A DNA stretch of 64,000 bases. Source: Algoriphagus sp. Lineage in GTDB: Bacteria > Bacteroidota > Bacteroidia > Cytophagales > Cyclobacteriaceae. The stretch lies in assembly GCF_030694375.1 (NCBI RefSeq), contig NZ_JAUXYL010000026.1:186001-250000 (forward strand), given 5' to 3'. Below are positions 52,134-60,993 of this stretch, piece after piece (position 1 is the first letter of the stretch; each line of letters begins with the position of its first letter). A model generated the notes under the pieces. The model had not been told where the DNA came from. It did not search any database and worked only from the letters and a program-made list of their open reading frames with translations. The translations under genes and the position numbers were made by a program.

Positions 52134-54671
52134 TTACTCGGCAGCTTTTTCTTTCTTCTTAACCGAAATCGTGAGTTCGGAACCTTCCCCGGAATAGTCC
52201 GCGGTAATCACATCCCCTTCAGAAAGGTCACCTTTTAGAATCTCTTCTGCGATGGCATCTTCCAGGTATTTTTGGATCGCCCGGTTCAATGGACGGGCAC
52301 CGTACTGTTGATCATAGCCCTTCTCAGCAAGGAAGTCCTTGGCTTTGTCAGTCAACTCAATCTTATATCCCAGATCGGTAATTCTTCTGAAGAGTTTACC
52401 CAAGCTGATGTCAATGATCTTGAAGATATGCTCTTTGGTAAGGGAATTGAATACCACTACATCATCCAGACGGTTTAAGAATTCAGGACTGAATGCTTTC
52501 TTCAACGCAGATTGAATCGTCGACTTCATGATATCATCAATGCCCTCAGATTTTGCTTTGCTTGCGAAACCGATACCGGCACCAAAATCTTTCAAATCAC
52601 GAACTCCAATATTCGAAGTCATGATGATGATGGTGTTTCGGAAATCCACTCTTCTTCCCAATCCGTCGGTCAGAATACCATCGTCCAGCACCTGAAGGAG
52701 GATATTAAATACATCCGGATGCGCTTTTTCGATTTCGTCAAGCAATACTACTGAATACGGCTTTCTTCTGACTTTTTCAGTCAACTGACCCCCTTCTTCA
52801 TAGCCAACATAGCCTGGAGGCGCTCCTACCAATCGGGACACGGAGAATTTCTCCATATATTCCGACATGTCGATCCGAATCAGTGCATCGTCTTTGTCGA
52901 AGAGATAGGTAGCAAGCATTTTTGCCAGCTCAGTTTTTCCAACGCCTGTAGGACCAAGGAAAATAAAAGAGCCGATTGGCTTTTTGGGATCTTTCAGACC
53001 TACTCGTGTGCGCTGGATCGCTTTAGTCAATTTCTTGATCGCTTCTTCCTGACCGATTACCTTTCCACCCAATTCCACATTCATGTTGAGCAATTTAGCC
53101 CCTTCATTCTGTGCAATCCGCTTGGCAGGAATCCCGGTCATCATGGCAATGACTTCAGCTACGTTGTCTTCCTCAACAACAAAACGCTTAGACTTACTTT
53201 CATCTTCCCAGCGATTTTTCGCTGTCTCCAATTGCTCCAGGAGTTTCTTTTCCTTGTCGCGCAACTGAGCTGCTTCTTCGTATTTCTGCGATTTAACTAC
53301 TCTATTTTTTTCAATCTTGATATTCTCTACTTCCGCTTCCAGCTTCAAAATATCTTCAGGGACGTGAATGTTGTTGATGTGAACTCTCGCGCCTGCCTCA
53401 TCCAAGATATCGATCGCCTTATCGGGAAGGAATCGATCAGAAATATACCGATCAGACAACTTCACGCAAGCCGCAATTGCCTCAGGCGTATAGATCACAT
53501 TGTGGTGATCTTCGTATTTATCCTTAATGTTTTCAAGAATCTGAATGGTCTCTTCGGGAGAAGTCGCATCCACCATCACCATTTGGAATCGACGGGCCAA
53601 TGCACCGTCTTTCTCAATGTACTGACGGTATTCATCCAAAGTGGTGGCACCGATACATTGTATTTCTCCACGTGCCAAAGCAGGTTTAAACATGTTGGAT
53701 GCATCCAGCGAACCGGAGGCTCCACCTGCACCAACGATGGTGTGTAACTCGTCAATGAAAAGGATCACGCTTGGAGATTTTTCAAGCTCGTTCATGACGG
53801 CTTTCATTCGCTCCTCAAATTGCCCTCTATATTTTGTCCCGGCCACCAAGGAGGCCAAGTCCAAAGTCACCACACGCTTATTGAAAAGCACTCGGGAGAC
53901 TTTTTTCTGAACTATTCTGAGCGCTAAACCTTCAGCGATGGCTGTTTTACCGACACCCGGCTCGCCGATTAGGATCGGATTGTTTTTCTTTCTTCTGGAA
54001 AGAATCTGAGCTACTCGCTCAATTTCTTTTTCACGGCCGATGATAGGATCCAACTTATCATCTTCAGCCATTTTGGTCAGGTCACGACCGAAATTGTCTA
54101 AAACAGGAGTTCGGGATTTTTCAGCACCAGGCTTGGCCTGACTGCCTGATCCACTCCCGGATGACCCAAAGAGCTTGGACCCATCGTCATCCCCATCTTC
54201 CGCTTCTGCTTTAGCTCTCGGAGCGGTGCCCGCGTCTGATTGCATCTCTAACATGTCTTTGACAGAATCATAGTTCACTTCAAATTTATTAAGGATTTGA
54301 GTGGCAATATTGTCTTCATCTCTTAGGATGGAAAGAAGCAAATGTTCAGTTCCTATCAGTTGGCTTTTGAAAATTTTAGCTTCCAGGTAAGTGATTTTCA
54401 GGACCTTCTCCGACTGACGGGTCAGTGGAATATTGGCCATGTTTTTCACATTGTGATTTGCGGTGCCTTTTACAGCCCGTTCGATTGCATTGCGAAGCTC
54501 ATCCAGAGGAACGCCCAATTTTTTAAGAATGGAAACAGCAACACCTTCTCCTTCTCGAATCATCCCAAGCAAGAGGTGCTCTGTGCCAATGTAATCATGT
54601 CCCAACCGCAGTGCTTCCTCGCGGCTAAGTGAGATCACCTCTTTGACTCTATTTGAAAATTTCGCTTCCAT
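52134..54671 (-). CDS. clpC: ClpC-type ATP-dependent protease ATPase
   Basis: An 845-residue protein. Two Clp-N repeats (residues about 1-140), a Gly/Ser-rich linker, AAA domain 1 with Walker [14 protein letters not shown], a middle domain with a UVR-like [19 protein letters not shown], and AAA domain 2 with [12 protein letters not shown] are all intact. It unfolds substrates for ClpP. The minus-strand AGAAAGGAT just before the ATG is a fair ribosome-binding site. No CtsR-like operator is evident upstream. The downstream side is closed by a strong terminator. Confidence 0.96.
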   Translation of the reverse strand: MEAKFSNRVKEVISLSREEALRLGHDYIGTEHLLLGMIREGEGVAVSILKKLGVPLDELRNAIERAVKGTANHNVKNMANIPLTRQSEKVLKITYLEAKIFKSQLIGTEHLLLSILRDEDNIATQILNKFEVNYDSVKDMLEMQSDAGTAPRAKAEAEDGDDDGSKLFGSSGSGSGSQAKPGAEKSRTPVLDNFGRDLTKMAEDDKLDPIIGREKEIERVAQILSRRKKNNPILIGEPGVGKTAIAEGLALRIVQKKVSRVLFNKRVVTLDLASLVAGTKYRGQFEERMKAVMNELEKSPSVILFIDELHTIVGAGGASGSLDASNMFKPALARGEIQCIGATTLDEYRQYIEKDGALARRFQMVMVDATSPEETIQILENIKDKYEDHHNVIYTPEAIAACVKLSDRYISDRFLPDKAIDILDEAGARVHINNIHVPEDILKLEAEVENIKIEKNRVVKSQKYEEAAQLRDKEKKLLEQLETAKNRWEDESKSKRFVVEEDNVAEVIAMMTGIPAKRIAQNEGAKLLNMNVELGGKVIGQEEAIKKLTKAIQRTRVGLKDPKKPIGSFIFLGPTGVGKTELAKMLATYLFDKDDALIRIDMSEYMEKFSVSRLVGAPPGYVGYEEGGQLTEKVRRKPYSVVLLDEIEKAHPDVFNILLQVLDDGILTDGLGRRVDFRNTIIIMTSNIGVRDLKDFGAGIGFASKAKSEGIDDIMKSTIQSALKKAFSPEFLNRLDDVVVFNSLTKEHIFKIIDISLGKLFRRITDLGYKIELTDKAKDFLAEKGYDQQYGARPLNRAIQKYLEDAIAEEILKGDLSEGDVITADYSGEGSELTISVKKKEKAAE

Positions 54672-54751
54672 TTAAATCCTTTCTGATTGTATAATAAACC
54701 TTACGTATGTTACCGAATTTGTTTTAAAAACACAATCCTTTTAACGATTGT

Positions 54752-55375
54752 TCAATGTTTTTTTATCGAATCCCTCAGGATATGGTCTGACTCAGGACCT
54801 ACACAAAACAACAAATCCAGAATGCTGAGGTTAGGCTCAAAGTCTAAGCCAAAAAGCTGGGTATAGGGACGGGGGGAGTAATAATTTCTATCCAAAAAGG
54901 GCCTTCCAGGCACTATCTGAGCTCTTATGTCTATCACATCTGAGGGAATTTGCTCTCCGTTAAACACAGTAAGTTTGGCAGGCCATCGGAGGAGTTTAAG
55001 ACACATTGTCAGCAGACTCAAATTAAAATCCCATAGATTTTCCTCTGCGGATTCAAAGATCCCCTCAAAATAAGGGAAATAGAATTCAAAAAAAGGTGCT
55101 TTGCCATAGCCACTTTGGAGTCCACGCAGGTGCACCGCTTGCCAATTTTGAGTGTGGTCGATCTTGATTTGATCCATTGGCAGCCTCGGGCGGCGGCCCT
55201 GAATCGGAATACTCAGTGTCTCCACTTTGTTTGCAAGTCGAATTTTTGTCCGATTGAGATAGGATTGCCTCTGGTAGCGATCTTTTGGAAAAAGCAAAAT
55301 TTCCTCTGCATCTGCCACTGCGGCGAAGAATTCGAGAGAGGGTAAAAAGTGAAGATCAGTTGCTACTCGATTCAA
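54752..55375 (-). CDS. WbqC-family protein
   Basis: A 207-residue protein. The early block LEFFAAVADAEEILLFPKDRYQRQSYLNRTKI and the later NWQAVHLRGLQSGYGKAPFFEFYFPYF and RPYTQLFG match the WbqC-like family, whose members occur in O-antigen or polysaccharide gene sets; the reaction is not well defined. The N-terminus is short: only a TTG at 55375 keeps the family start, so translation start is uncertain. It lies 80 bases upstream of clpC on the same strand. Confidence 0.8.
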   Translation of the reverse strand: MNRVATDLHFLPSLEFFAAVADAEEILLFPKDRYQRQSYLNRTKIRLANKVETLSIPIQGRRPRLPMDQIKIDHTQNWQAVHLRGLQSGYGKAPFFEFYFPYFEGIFESAEENLWDFNLSLLTMCLKLLRWPAKLTVFNGEQIPSDVIDIRAQIVPGRPFLDRNYYSPRPYTQLFGLDFEPNLSILDLLFCVGPESDHILRDSIKKH

Positions 55376-55387
55376 GGAGTGAGGGGT

Positions 55388-55493
55388 TATTGGTAAGAGG
55401 TTAATTGGTTATTGGTTATTTGGGAATTGATAATTGGGAATTGGGAATTGGTAATTGATAATTGGTAATTGGAAATTGGTAATTGAATTGGTT
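55388..55493. repeat. ATTGG/TAATTG degenerate short-period repeat
   Basis: About 105 bases made of ATTGG, GGTAATTG, GATAATTGG and GGGAATTG words with a 6-10 base period. Non-coding, between wbqC and the tsaC-type gene. Confidence 0.7.
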
Positions 55494-55531
55494 CAATCCG
55501 AGACCTCTCATCGGGCATCAGTCATCCGACT

Positions 55532-56161
55532 TTACACAATATCCTCCAACTGTCCGAGTCCCTGTCGGATGATTTCCACCTCATCACCGGTACAATCGAG
55601 GATGGTGGAAGCCACATTTTGACCGTAGCCTCCATCGATGACGATATCCACCAAATTCTGATATTTTTCAAAAATCAACTCGGGGTCAGTGCTGTATTCG
55701 ACCACTTCATCTTCATCATGGATAGAGGTGGAAAGAATAGGCTGACCCAATTCCTCCACAATTGCCCGGGAAATCGAATGGTCCGGCACACGTATTCCGA
55801 CAGTTTTTTTATTGCTGTGAAGGATCTTCGGCACCAATGAACTCGCCTCCAAAATAAAGGTAAAAGGTCCCGGAAAGCCCTTTTTCATCATTTTGAATAC
55901 CGGCTTGGTGATCACTCGGGTATATTGGGAAATATTACTGAGATCGGCACAGACGAAAGAAAAATTATGCTTCTTCGGGTTGATGCCTTTGATTTTGCAG
56001 ATTCGCTCGACGGCACGCTGATTAGTAATATCGCATCCCATTCCATAGACCGTATCGGTAGGATAGATTATTATGCCTCCGTTTCGAAGTACGTCGACCA
56101 CCTGTCTCACCCGCTTGGGATCAGGATTTTGCTCATATAGCCGGATAAATTCAGCTGCCAT
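55532..56161 (-). CDS. tsaC: L-threonylcarbamoyladenylate synthase (Sua5/YciO/YrdC family)
   Basis: A 209-residue protein. The YrdC domain is recognisable: IIYPTDTVYGMGCDITNQRAVERICKIKGINPKKHNFSFVC with the TDTVYG and KR/KH-type nucleotide motifs, then PGPFTFILEAS and VGIRVPDH. It makes threonylcarbamoyl-AMP from Thr, bicarbonate and ATP for TsaD. Its C-terminus lacks the long Sua5 extension. It shares one base with the MutT gene upstream and may be cotranscribed with it. Confidence 0.9.
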   Translation of the reverse strand: MAAEFIRLYEQNPDPKRVRQVVDVLRNGGIIIYPTDTVYGMGCDITNQRAVERICKIKGINPKKHNFSFVCADLSNISQYTRVITKPVFKMMKKGFPGPFTFILEASSLVPKILHSNKKTVGIRVPDHSISRAIVEELGQPILSTSIHDEDEVVEYSTDPELIFEKYQNLVDIVIDGGYGQNVASTILDCTGDEVEIIRQGLGQLEDIV

Positions 56162-56583
56162 TACTTTGCAGTTTTGATTTGTGTTACAAGCTTAACCCAT
56201 TTCTCTTGTAAATCGTGCACAATCGGCACATCTGCTTCTGCCCAATCCACGCAAAAAAGTTCTTTTTCTCCCAACCAAACAATTTGCTCGTGTTCCAAAA
56301 GATCGATTTCTCCACTTTTCCAGGTAGCCACAAAAGGGATAAGCCGGATGGTTTTGGTAGGATAGGTGAACTCAGAAGGCTTTAGCGTTTCAAAAATTTC
56401 AATTTCAATTGACAATTCCTCTTTGATTTCTCTGGATAAGCAAACTTTCGGGTCTTCAGATTCTTCAATTTTTCCTCCGGGAAATTCCCACTTGCCGGGC
56501 AAATCCATATTTAGGGAGCGCTGTGCCACGAGAACTTTACCCTGATGAAAGATGATGGCGCAGGTGACGGGGATGGTTTTCAT
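56161..56583 (-). CDS. MutT-type NUDIX hydrolase
   Basis: About 140 residues from the ATG at 56583. The Nudix box GGKIEESEDPKVCLSREIKEEL is intact, with the metal-binding REIKEEL glutamates. The opening KTIPVTCAIIFHQGKVLVAQRS and WEFPGG fit the (8-oxo)dGTP or nucleoside-triphosphate pyrophosphohydrolase branch. A TTG at 56598 lies in a TACCAAG repeat and is not used. It probably starts the mutT-tsaC pair. Confidence 0.9.
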   Translation of the reverse strand: MKTIPVTCAIIFHQGKVLVAQRSLNMDLPGKWEFPGGKIEESEDPKVCLSREIKEELSIEIEIFETLKPSEFTYPTKTIRLIPFVATWKSGEIDLLEHEQIVWLGEKELFCVDWAEADVPIVHDLQEKWVKLVTQIKTAK

Positions 56584-56986
56584 TGTACAAGGTACCAAGT
56601 ACCAAGTACAAGGTATAAAAACAGAAATTTAAGAATGATGCTAAAATAAAGATAGCTGCGCAGATATGTTAAAGATATAGCTGAAGCTGAGATAGGGAAA
56701 TACAAAATGAATGGGAAATACGGTTGACATAAGTCCGCTAACACGGACGAAATAAAGATTTAAAAAATAGGATTGTCCGCTTTTCCACCGGTAGGCGAAT
56801 TTTATTTTGGTAAGGGTCGAGTGTCAGATGTCAGATGAGCGATGAGCGATGAAAACTGCCCTCAAATCAAGCGAGGGCCATATTCTTTTTCAAGATTGTG
56901 TAAAAACTTATATCTCACGACAGAAAGGGTTGTTTTTCATAACCGCAGGGAGCCTATCTCGCGAAGCTTATTTCGCGTAGCATATC
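56584..56986. other. Intergenic region rich in short words
   Basis: Gene-free. 56584-56612 repeats TACCAAG/TACAAGG words. 56819-56850 repeats CAGATG and GCGATGA words. 56941-56961 (ACCGCAGGGAGC, TATCTCGCG) matches 58411-58430. No RNA gene recognised. Confidence 0.5.
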
Positions 56987-58099
56987 TCAATCCCCTTTTT
57001 TCCATTCCAAAATCTTTTCGTCCGAAAAACCAACAACGACATCCTCCACTTTTCCATTTTCATCAATCAGATAAAAGGTAGGATAGCCAGTAACGCCATA
57101 AGCTTTCCCAACTTCCCCGGCATTGATTAGAACAGGAAATGGAATAGTGACTTTGGCTCGGTACTTATCCATTTTTTCTTTTGAATCTACCGGATTGAGG
57201 TAAAGCGGGATAATGTTTTCCGCAAACTGGTAATTGGGTTTATTGAATTGATCAATGGCAATTTTGCACCAGCCGCAATGGATCATGGAGAAATCCAGCA
57301 GAACCTTCTTCCCTCGAAATTCAGATAGTTTCACGCGCTCGCCATTTTCATCTGTCAATTCAAAATCCGGAGCTAAATCACCTTTATTTAAAACTTGAGC
57401 GGCATCCGGTTCCTTTTGCCCCCACTGTTTGGATAAATATCCAGAAGGCACGTCATAGGCCAATTTCTCTCCCAAATCAGCGAAATCATACTCCGAATAT
57501 TTCACTTCAATAAACTGACTTTTCTTCCCATCATGAAACAATCTACGGGAATAATGATCCACCACTTCGTTTGATGGATTGATGAAAATATGGTTTTTCA
57601 GCAGCACTTTTTTGTCCGTGATGGTCGTATCCATTTCTATCCAGAGATATTCCTTGTATGTTTTACCAGCAATTGCAGTATCCCCCAAATAGCTCCATGG
57701 GCCATTCTTAAATAATCCTACAGGGCTGAAGCTGAGAAAAGAATTGGATTCGAGTACTGCCGAAACTTCGGCTTCTGGATAATAAGTGACGGTGCTGTCC
57801 TTATCGGAAATACTGGCTAGAACACCATCGATGTAGGTTAATGCGTATTTTTCCCTTGTTCCAACAAAGTCAAAACCCAATGTCACCTCCAAATTTTTCT
57901 GAAGGATAAGTCCCTTTGAAATAGTGTCAATGTCACCCAAATTAGGATCCTCCCAAAGCATCACTTGCTTGACAGAAAGTCTATTTGCTGAAAACACCTT
58001 CTCTTTGGCACCTTCAAATACTTCCTGTGGAGACTTTTCAGAAGACCAGGAGACTATCAAAAAGGAAACCAACAAACTCAGAATAGAGATTTTACTCAT
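56987..58099 (-). CDS. Secreted TlpA-like thioredoxin-fold protein
   Basis: A 370-residue protein with a signal peptide (ILSLLVSFLIVSWS). A 230-residue beta-rich N-terminal domain is followed by a C-terminal AhpC/TlpA-like redoxin: APDFELTDENGERVKLSEFRGKKVLLDFS and a redox motif C275-G-W-C278, then AYGVTGYPTFYLID. It acts in the periplasm as a reductase or oxidant of disulfides, or in cytochrome maturation. The CGWC motif sits in an HCGWCK context rather than WCGPC, which is typical of this branch. It stands alone. Confidence 0.82.
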   Translation of the reverse strand: MSKISILSLLVSFLIVSWSSEKSPQEVFEGAKEKVFSANRLSVKQVMLWEDPNLGDIDTISKGLILQKNLEVTLGFDFVGTREKYALTYIDGVLASISDKDSTVTYYPEAEVSAVLESNSFLSFSPVGLFKNGPWSYLGDTAIAGKTYKEYLWIEMDTTITDKKVLLKNHIFINPSNEVVDHYSRRLFHDGKKSQFIEVKYSEYDFADLGEKLAYDVPSGYLSKQWGQKEPDAAQVLNKGDLAPDFELTDENGERVKLSEFRGKKVLLDFSMIHCGWCKIAIDQFNKPNYQFAENIIPLYLNPVDSKEKMDKYRAKVTIPFPVLINAGEVGKAYGVTGYPTFYLIDENGKVEDVVVGFSDEKILEWKKGD

Positions 58100-58475
58100 A
58101 GCCGAAGAATTTAGTGAAATTAAAGTTAGTTAAAATAAATAATATGGATAGGCGCAAATCTGCCAGTCGGCAAACTTTCCATAGGTAATAAGGGGCTGGA
58201 TACTTCGCCTTCCGCCACGGCGGGTAAGCTGCTTAGTAAAGGTGGCCGAAGAGGACAAAAAGTTAGATTTTAGCCTATTCCTATTATTCTCTTTTATCTA
58301 AATAAAAGAACACAGATAATCAGAATAAATAAAAACTGGAACCTCCACTTCCTTTTTCGCCCAACCTAGGGGAGCATTTCTTACCCAGACGCGGGAGAGG
58401 TCAATCTCGCGACCGCAGGGAGCTTATCTCTATCATTTTATTTTTCCTCATTTCCATTCCTTATTTTTGTCACCT
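58100..58475. other. Intergenic region with two dispersed-repeat pieces
   Basis: 58201-58233 is an inverted copy of the CCCGCCGTGGCGG family of 13.9 kb. 58411-58430 is a copy of the ACCGCAGGGAGC word at 56.9 kb. A TATTTTTG at 58462-58469 lies only 6 bases before the mltG start and has no -33 partner, so I do not call it a promoter. Confidence 0.5.
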
Positions 58476-59519
58476 ATGATTACTGAGAAAAAAAGAAAAC
58501 TCTTTCTGGTCTTGCTCATCTCGAGTTCTGTACTGGTTATTTCCCTGACGTTTTATTTCTACCAACTTTTTTTCAGCCCAAATACGATGGTAGATTCGGA
58601 TCGTGTCTACATGCTGAAAATTCCCAGCAACGCCGTTTTCAAAACGGTTTCCAATCAACTCTATGACGATCGGGTAATCAATGACGCGATCAGCTTTGCT
58701 TTCGTCAGTAAAGTGCTGGGCTATCAGGATGACGTCAAACCCGGATTGTACAAGATCGAACCAAAAATGAACAATCTGGCCTTGGTCAAAATGCTGCGGT
58801 CAGGCGCACAGGTTCCGGTGAAGGTGACCTTTAATAATGTACGTACCAAGGAAGACTTGGCGGAAAAAATCACAGCAAATCTGGAGGTGACGCCGGAGCA
58901 GTTTTTGGGTATGCTTCAGGATTCGGTGTACATCCGAAAGTTCGATTTCGAAGAGGAAACCATCATGAGCATGTTTATCCCCAATACCTATGAGTTTTGG
59001 TGGAACACCAGTCCTGAGGCGCTCTTTGACCGAATGTACAGGGAATATCAAACCTTTTGGACTGAAGAGCGAAAGCAAAAAGCACAGGCAATGGGCCTTT
59101 CCTTAAAGGAAGTAAGTACGCTGGCTTCCATTGTGCAGGCAGAAAGTCAAAAATCGGATGAGCGCCCAAAAATCGCCGGTGTTTACCTCAACCGCATGAA
59201 AATCGGAATGGCACTTCAGGCAGACCCCACCTTGGTCTATGCCACTGGAGACTTCACTTTGAAGCGTATTCTGAACATCCACAAGGAAATAGACAGCCCT
59301 TATAATACCTACAAATATACCGGACTACCTCCGGGTCCTATCAATCTACCGGACATCAACTCCCTGAATGCTGTTTTGAATGCCGAAAGTCATGATTTCC
59401 TGTATTTCTGCGCCAAGGAAGACTTCTCGGGATACCATGCCTTTGCCAGCAATTACACCGACCATATGGCTAATGCGCGCCGCTATCAGGCAGCGCTGAA
59501 TGCAGCCAAAATCTTCTAG
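58476..59519 (+). CDS. mltG: Endolytic transglycosylase MltG
   Basis: A 347-residue protein from the ATG at 58476. A single N-terminal membrane helix (residues 10-30, LVLLISSSVLVISLTFYF) precedes a LysM-like region and the YceG domain. The catalytic glutamate is E223 in SIVQAESQK, followed by VYLNRMKIGMALQADPT and YNTYKYTGLPPGPI. MltG cuts nascent peptidoglycan and sets strand length. The upstream TTG at 58467 would add three residues. A thioesterase gene begins one base after its stop. Confidence 0.93.
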   Translation: MITEKKRKLFLVLLISSSVLVISLTFYFYQLFFSPNTMVDSDRVYMLKIPSNAVFKTVSNQLYDDRVINDAISFAFVSKVLGYQDDVKPGLYKIEPKMNNLALVKMLRSGAQVPVKVTFNNVRTKEDLAEKITANLEVTPEQFLGMLQDSVYIRKFDFEEETIMSMFIPNTYEFWWNTSPEALFDRMYREYQTFWTEERKQKAQAMGLSLKEVSTLASIVQAESQKSDERPKIAGVYLNRMKIGMALQADPTLVYATGDFTLKRILNIHKEIDSPYNTYKYTGLPPGPINLPDINSLNAVLNAESHDFLYFCAKEDFSGYHAFASNYTDHMANARRYQAALNAAKIF

Positions 59520-59520
59520 T

Positions 59521-59928
59521 ATGTTCCATTCCGAAACCCAACTCCGTGTGCGATACGCTGAAACAGACCAAATGGGGTATGTGTACTACGGCAACTACGC
59601 CATGTATTTTGAGGTAGCCCGGGTGGAAGCAATGCGGTCGGCCAACTTTTCCTACCGGGAAATGGAAGAAAACGGTGTGATGATGCCGGTGCTGGAAAGC
59701 CACTTTCGCTACCTGAAACCGGGGAAGTATGACGAGCTCCTAAGGATCAAAACAACCATTCCACAAATGCCCGGTGTTCGGATCAGATTTGAGTACCAAG
59801 TGTTCAATGAAGAGGAAGAATTAATCACTGAAGGTTGGACAACCTTGACTTTTCTAAAAAAAGACAGCCATCAACCCACCCGGCCTCCAAAGAATTTGTT
59901 AGATTTATTAAAACCATTTTTTGAGTAA
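59521..59928 (+). CDS. YbgC-type acyl-CoA thioesterase
   Basis: A 135-residue hot-dog-fold protein from the ATG at 59521. The family motif YAETDQMGYVYYGNYAMYFEVARVEAM carries the active-site D16. The start at 59521 is preferred over 59500 because it lies one base after the mltG stop and keeps the normal N-terminus. It hydrolyses an acyl-CoA; in the Tol-Pal context of other bacteria YbgC acts with envelope proteins. It sits between mltG and yihY. Confidence 0.9.
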   Translation: MFHSETQLRVRYAETDQMGYVYYGNYAMYFEVARVEAMRSANFSYREMEENGVMMPVLESHFRYLKPGKYDELLRIKTTIPQMPGVRIRFEYQVFNEEEELITEGWTTLTFLKKDSHQPTRPPKNLLDLLKPFFE

Positions 59929-59939
59929 AACAATCTATC

Positions 59940-60926
59940 GTGGTCAACAAAAAACTATTCAAATGGAGATTACGCTTTCAACTGAAGGCAAGGCATTTGA
60001 AGAAAATTCACTTTGGCAGCCCCGACAAAAATCTCTACGACGTCGTCAGGATCTTCATCCAGCAACTCAAAAAAGATGACATCAGCGAACGGGCCGGGGC
60101 AATGGCTTTCAGTTACACCATTGCACTGTTCCCATTGATGCTGTTTTTACTCAACATGATCCCCTATCTCCAGGATTTTTTTCCGGTGGTGACTACTGAG
60201 AATATCTTTGGATTTGTGCAGACAGTCATGCCGGATGGGATTTATGAGAACATCGAAACCACACTGATGGACATCGTGTCCAAGCCAAGGCAAAGCCTGC
60301 TATCCTTCGGCTTCTTTTTCGCCCTTTTCGCCTCCACGCAGGGTGTCATGTCCATGATGGCCTCCTTCAATTCCGTCTATAAAACGCGGGAAAACCGTGG
60401 CTTTTTGAAAGCCAGAATCGTTGCTGTCAGTATCGTGTTTGCATTGGTATTGACCATTTTCACTGCCAGTACGGTCATGATCATTGGCAGTCTGATGATC
60501 AATGCACTGGATGAAATGCAGGTTTTCAACACCAATTTCATGATTTTTCTTTTCAACACGTTTAAATTCTTAATCCTGCTTTTTGTCTTTTACATCACTT
60601 CAGCCTTCATCTTTCGACTCGCCCCTGCCGTCCATGATAAGTGGAAATTTTTCTCAGTGGGAGCCCGGCTCTCCGGTTTCCTGATTACCGTGGCCTTTTA
60701 TGCGTTTATTTTTTACCTAAACAATTTTGCCAGCTACAACAAACTCTATGGATCCATCGGGACCTTCATCGCCTTGATGCTTTGGCTTTGGATTACCTCT
60801 CTGATTGTGTTGGTTTGTTTTGAGGTCAATGTGAGTTTGGATTTGGCTGAGGAAAAACAGCGCGAGCGAGAAAATCGACGAAAAATGCAACTGGAAGCCC
60901 AAAAAACAACTGATAATCAGGCTTAA
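59940..60926 (+). CDS. YihY/BrkB-family inner-membrane protein
   Basis: A 328-residue protein with six membrane segments and the family blocks DISERAGAMAFSYTIALFPLMLFL and YNKLYGSIGTFIALMLWLWITSLIVLVCFEVN. It was once called RNase BN, which is not supported; the function remains open, with transport proposed. The start is GTG at 59940, 12 bases after the thioesterase stop. mltG, the thioesterase gene and yihY therefore form a three-gene operon. Confidence 0.88.
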   Translation: MVNKKLFKWRLRFQLKARHLKKIHFGSPDKNLYDVVRIFIQQLKKDDISERAGAMAFSYTIALFPLMLFLLNMIPYLQDFFPVVTTENIFGFVQTVMPDGIYENIETTLMDIVSKPRQSLLSFGFFFALFASTQGVMSMMASFNSVYKTRENRGFLKARIVAVSIVFALVLTIFTASTVMIIGSLMINALDEMQVFNTNFMIFLFNTFKFLILLFVFYITSAFIFRLAPAVHDKWKFFSVGARLSGFLITVAFYAFIFYLNNFASYNKLYGSIGTFIALMLWLWITSLIVLVCFEVNVSLDLAEEKQRERENRRKMQLEAQKTTDNQA

Positions 60927-60993
60927 AGCTTAAGCTTATTTATTGTCCGGCTAAATCTTATACTTTTGACCACAAACCACGCAACGAGAAACT

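Noticed and set aside
58462..58469. Promoter -7 box just before mltG implying a leaderless transcript
   Set aside because: No TTG at -33 and the box is only 6 bases from the ATG; a chance match in T-rich DNA is likelier.
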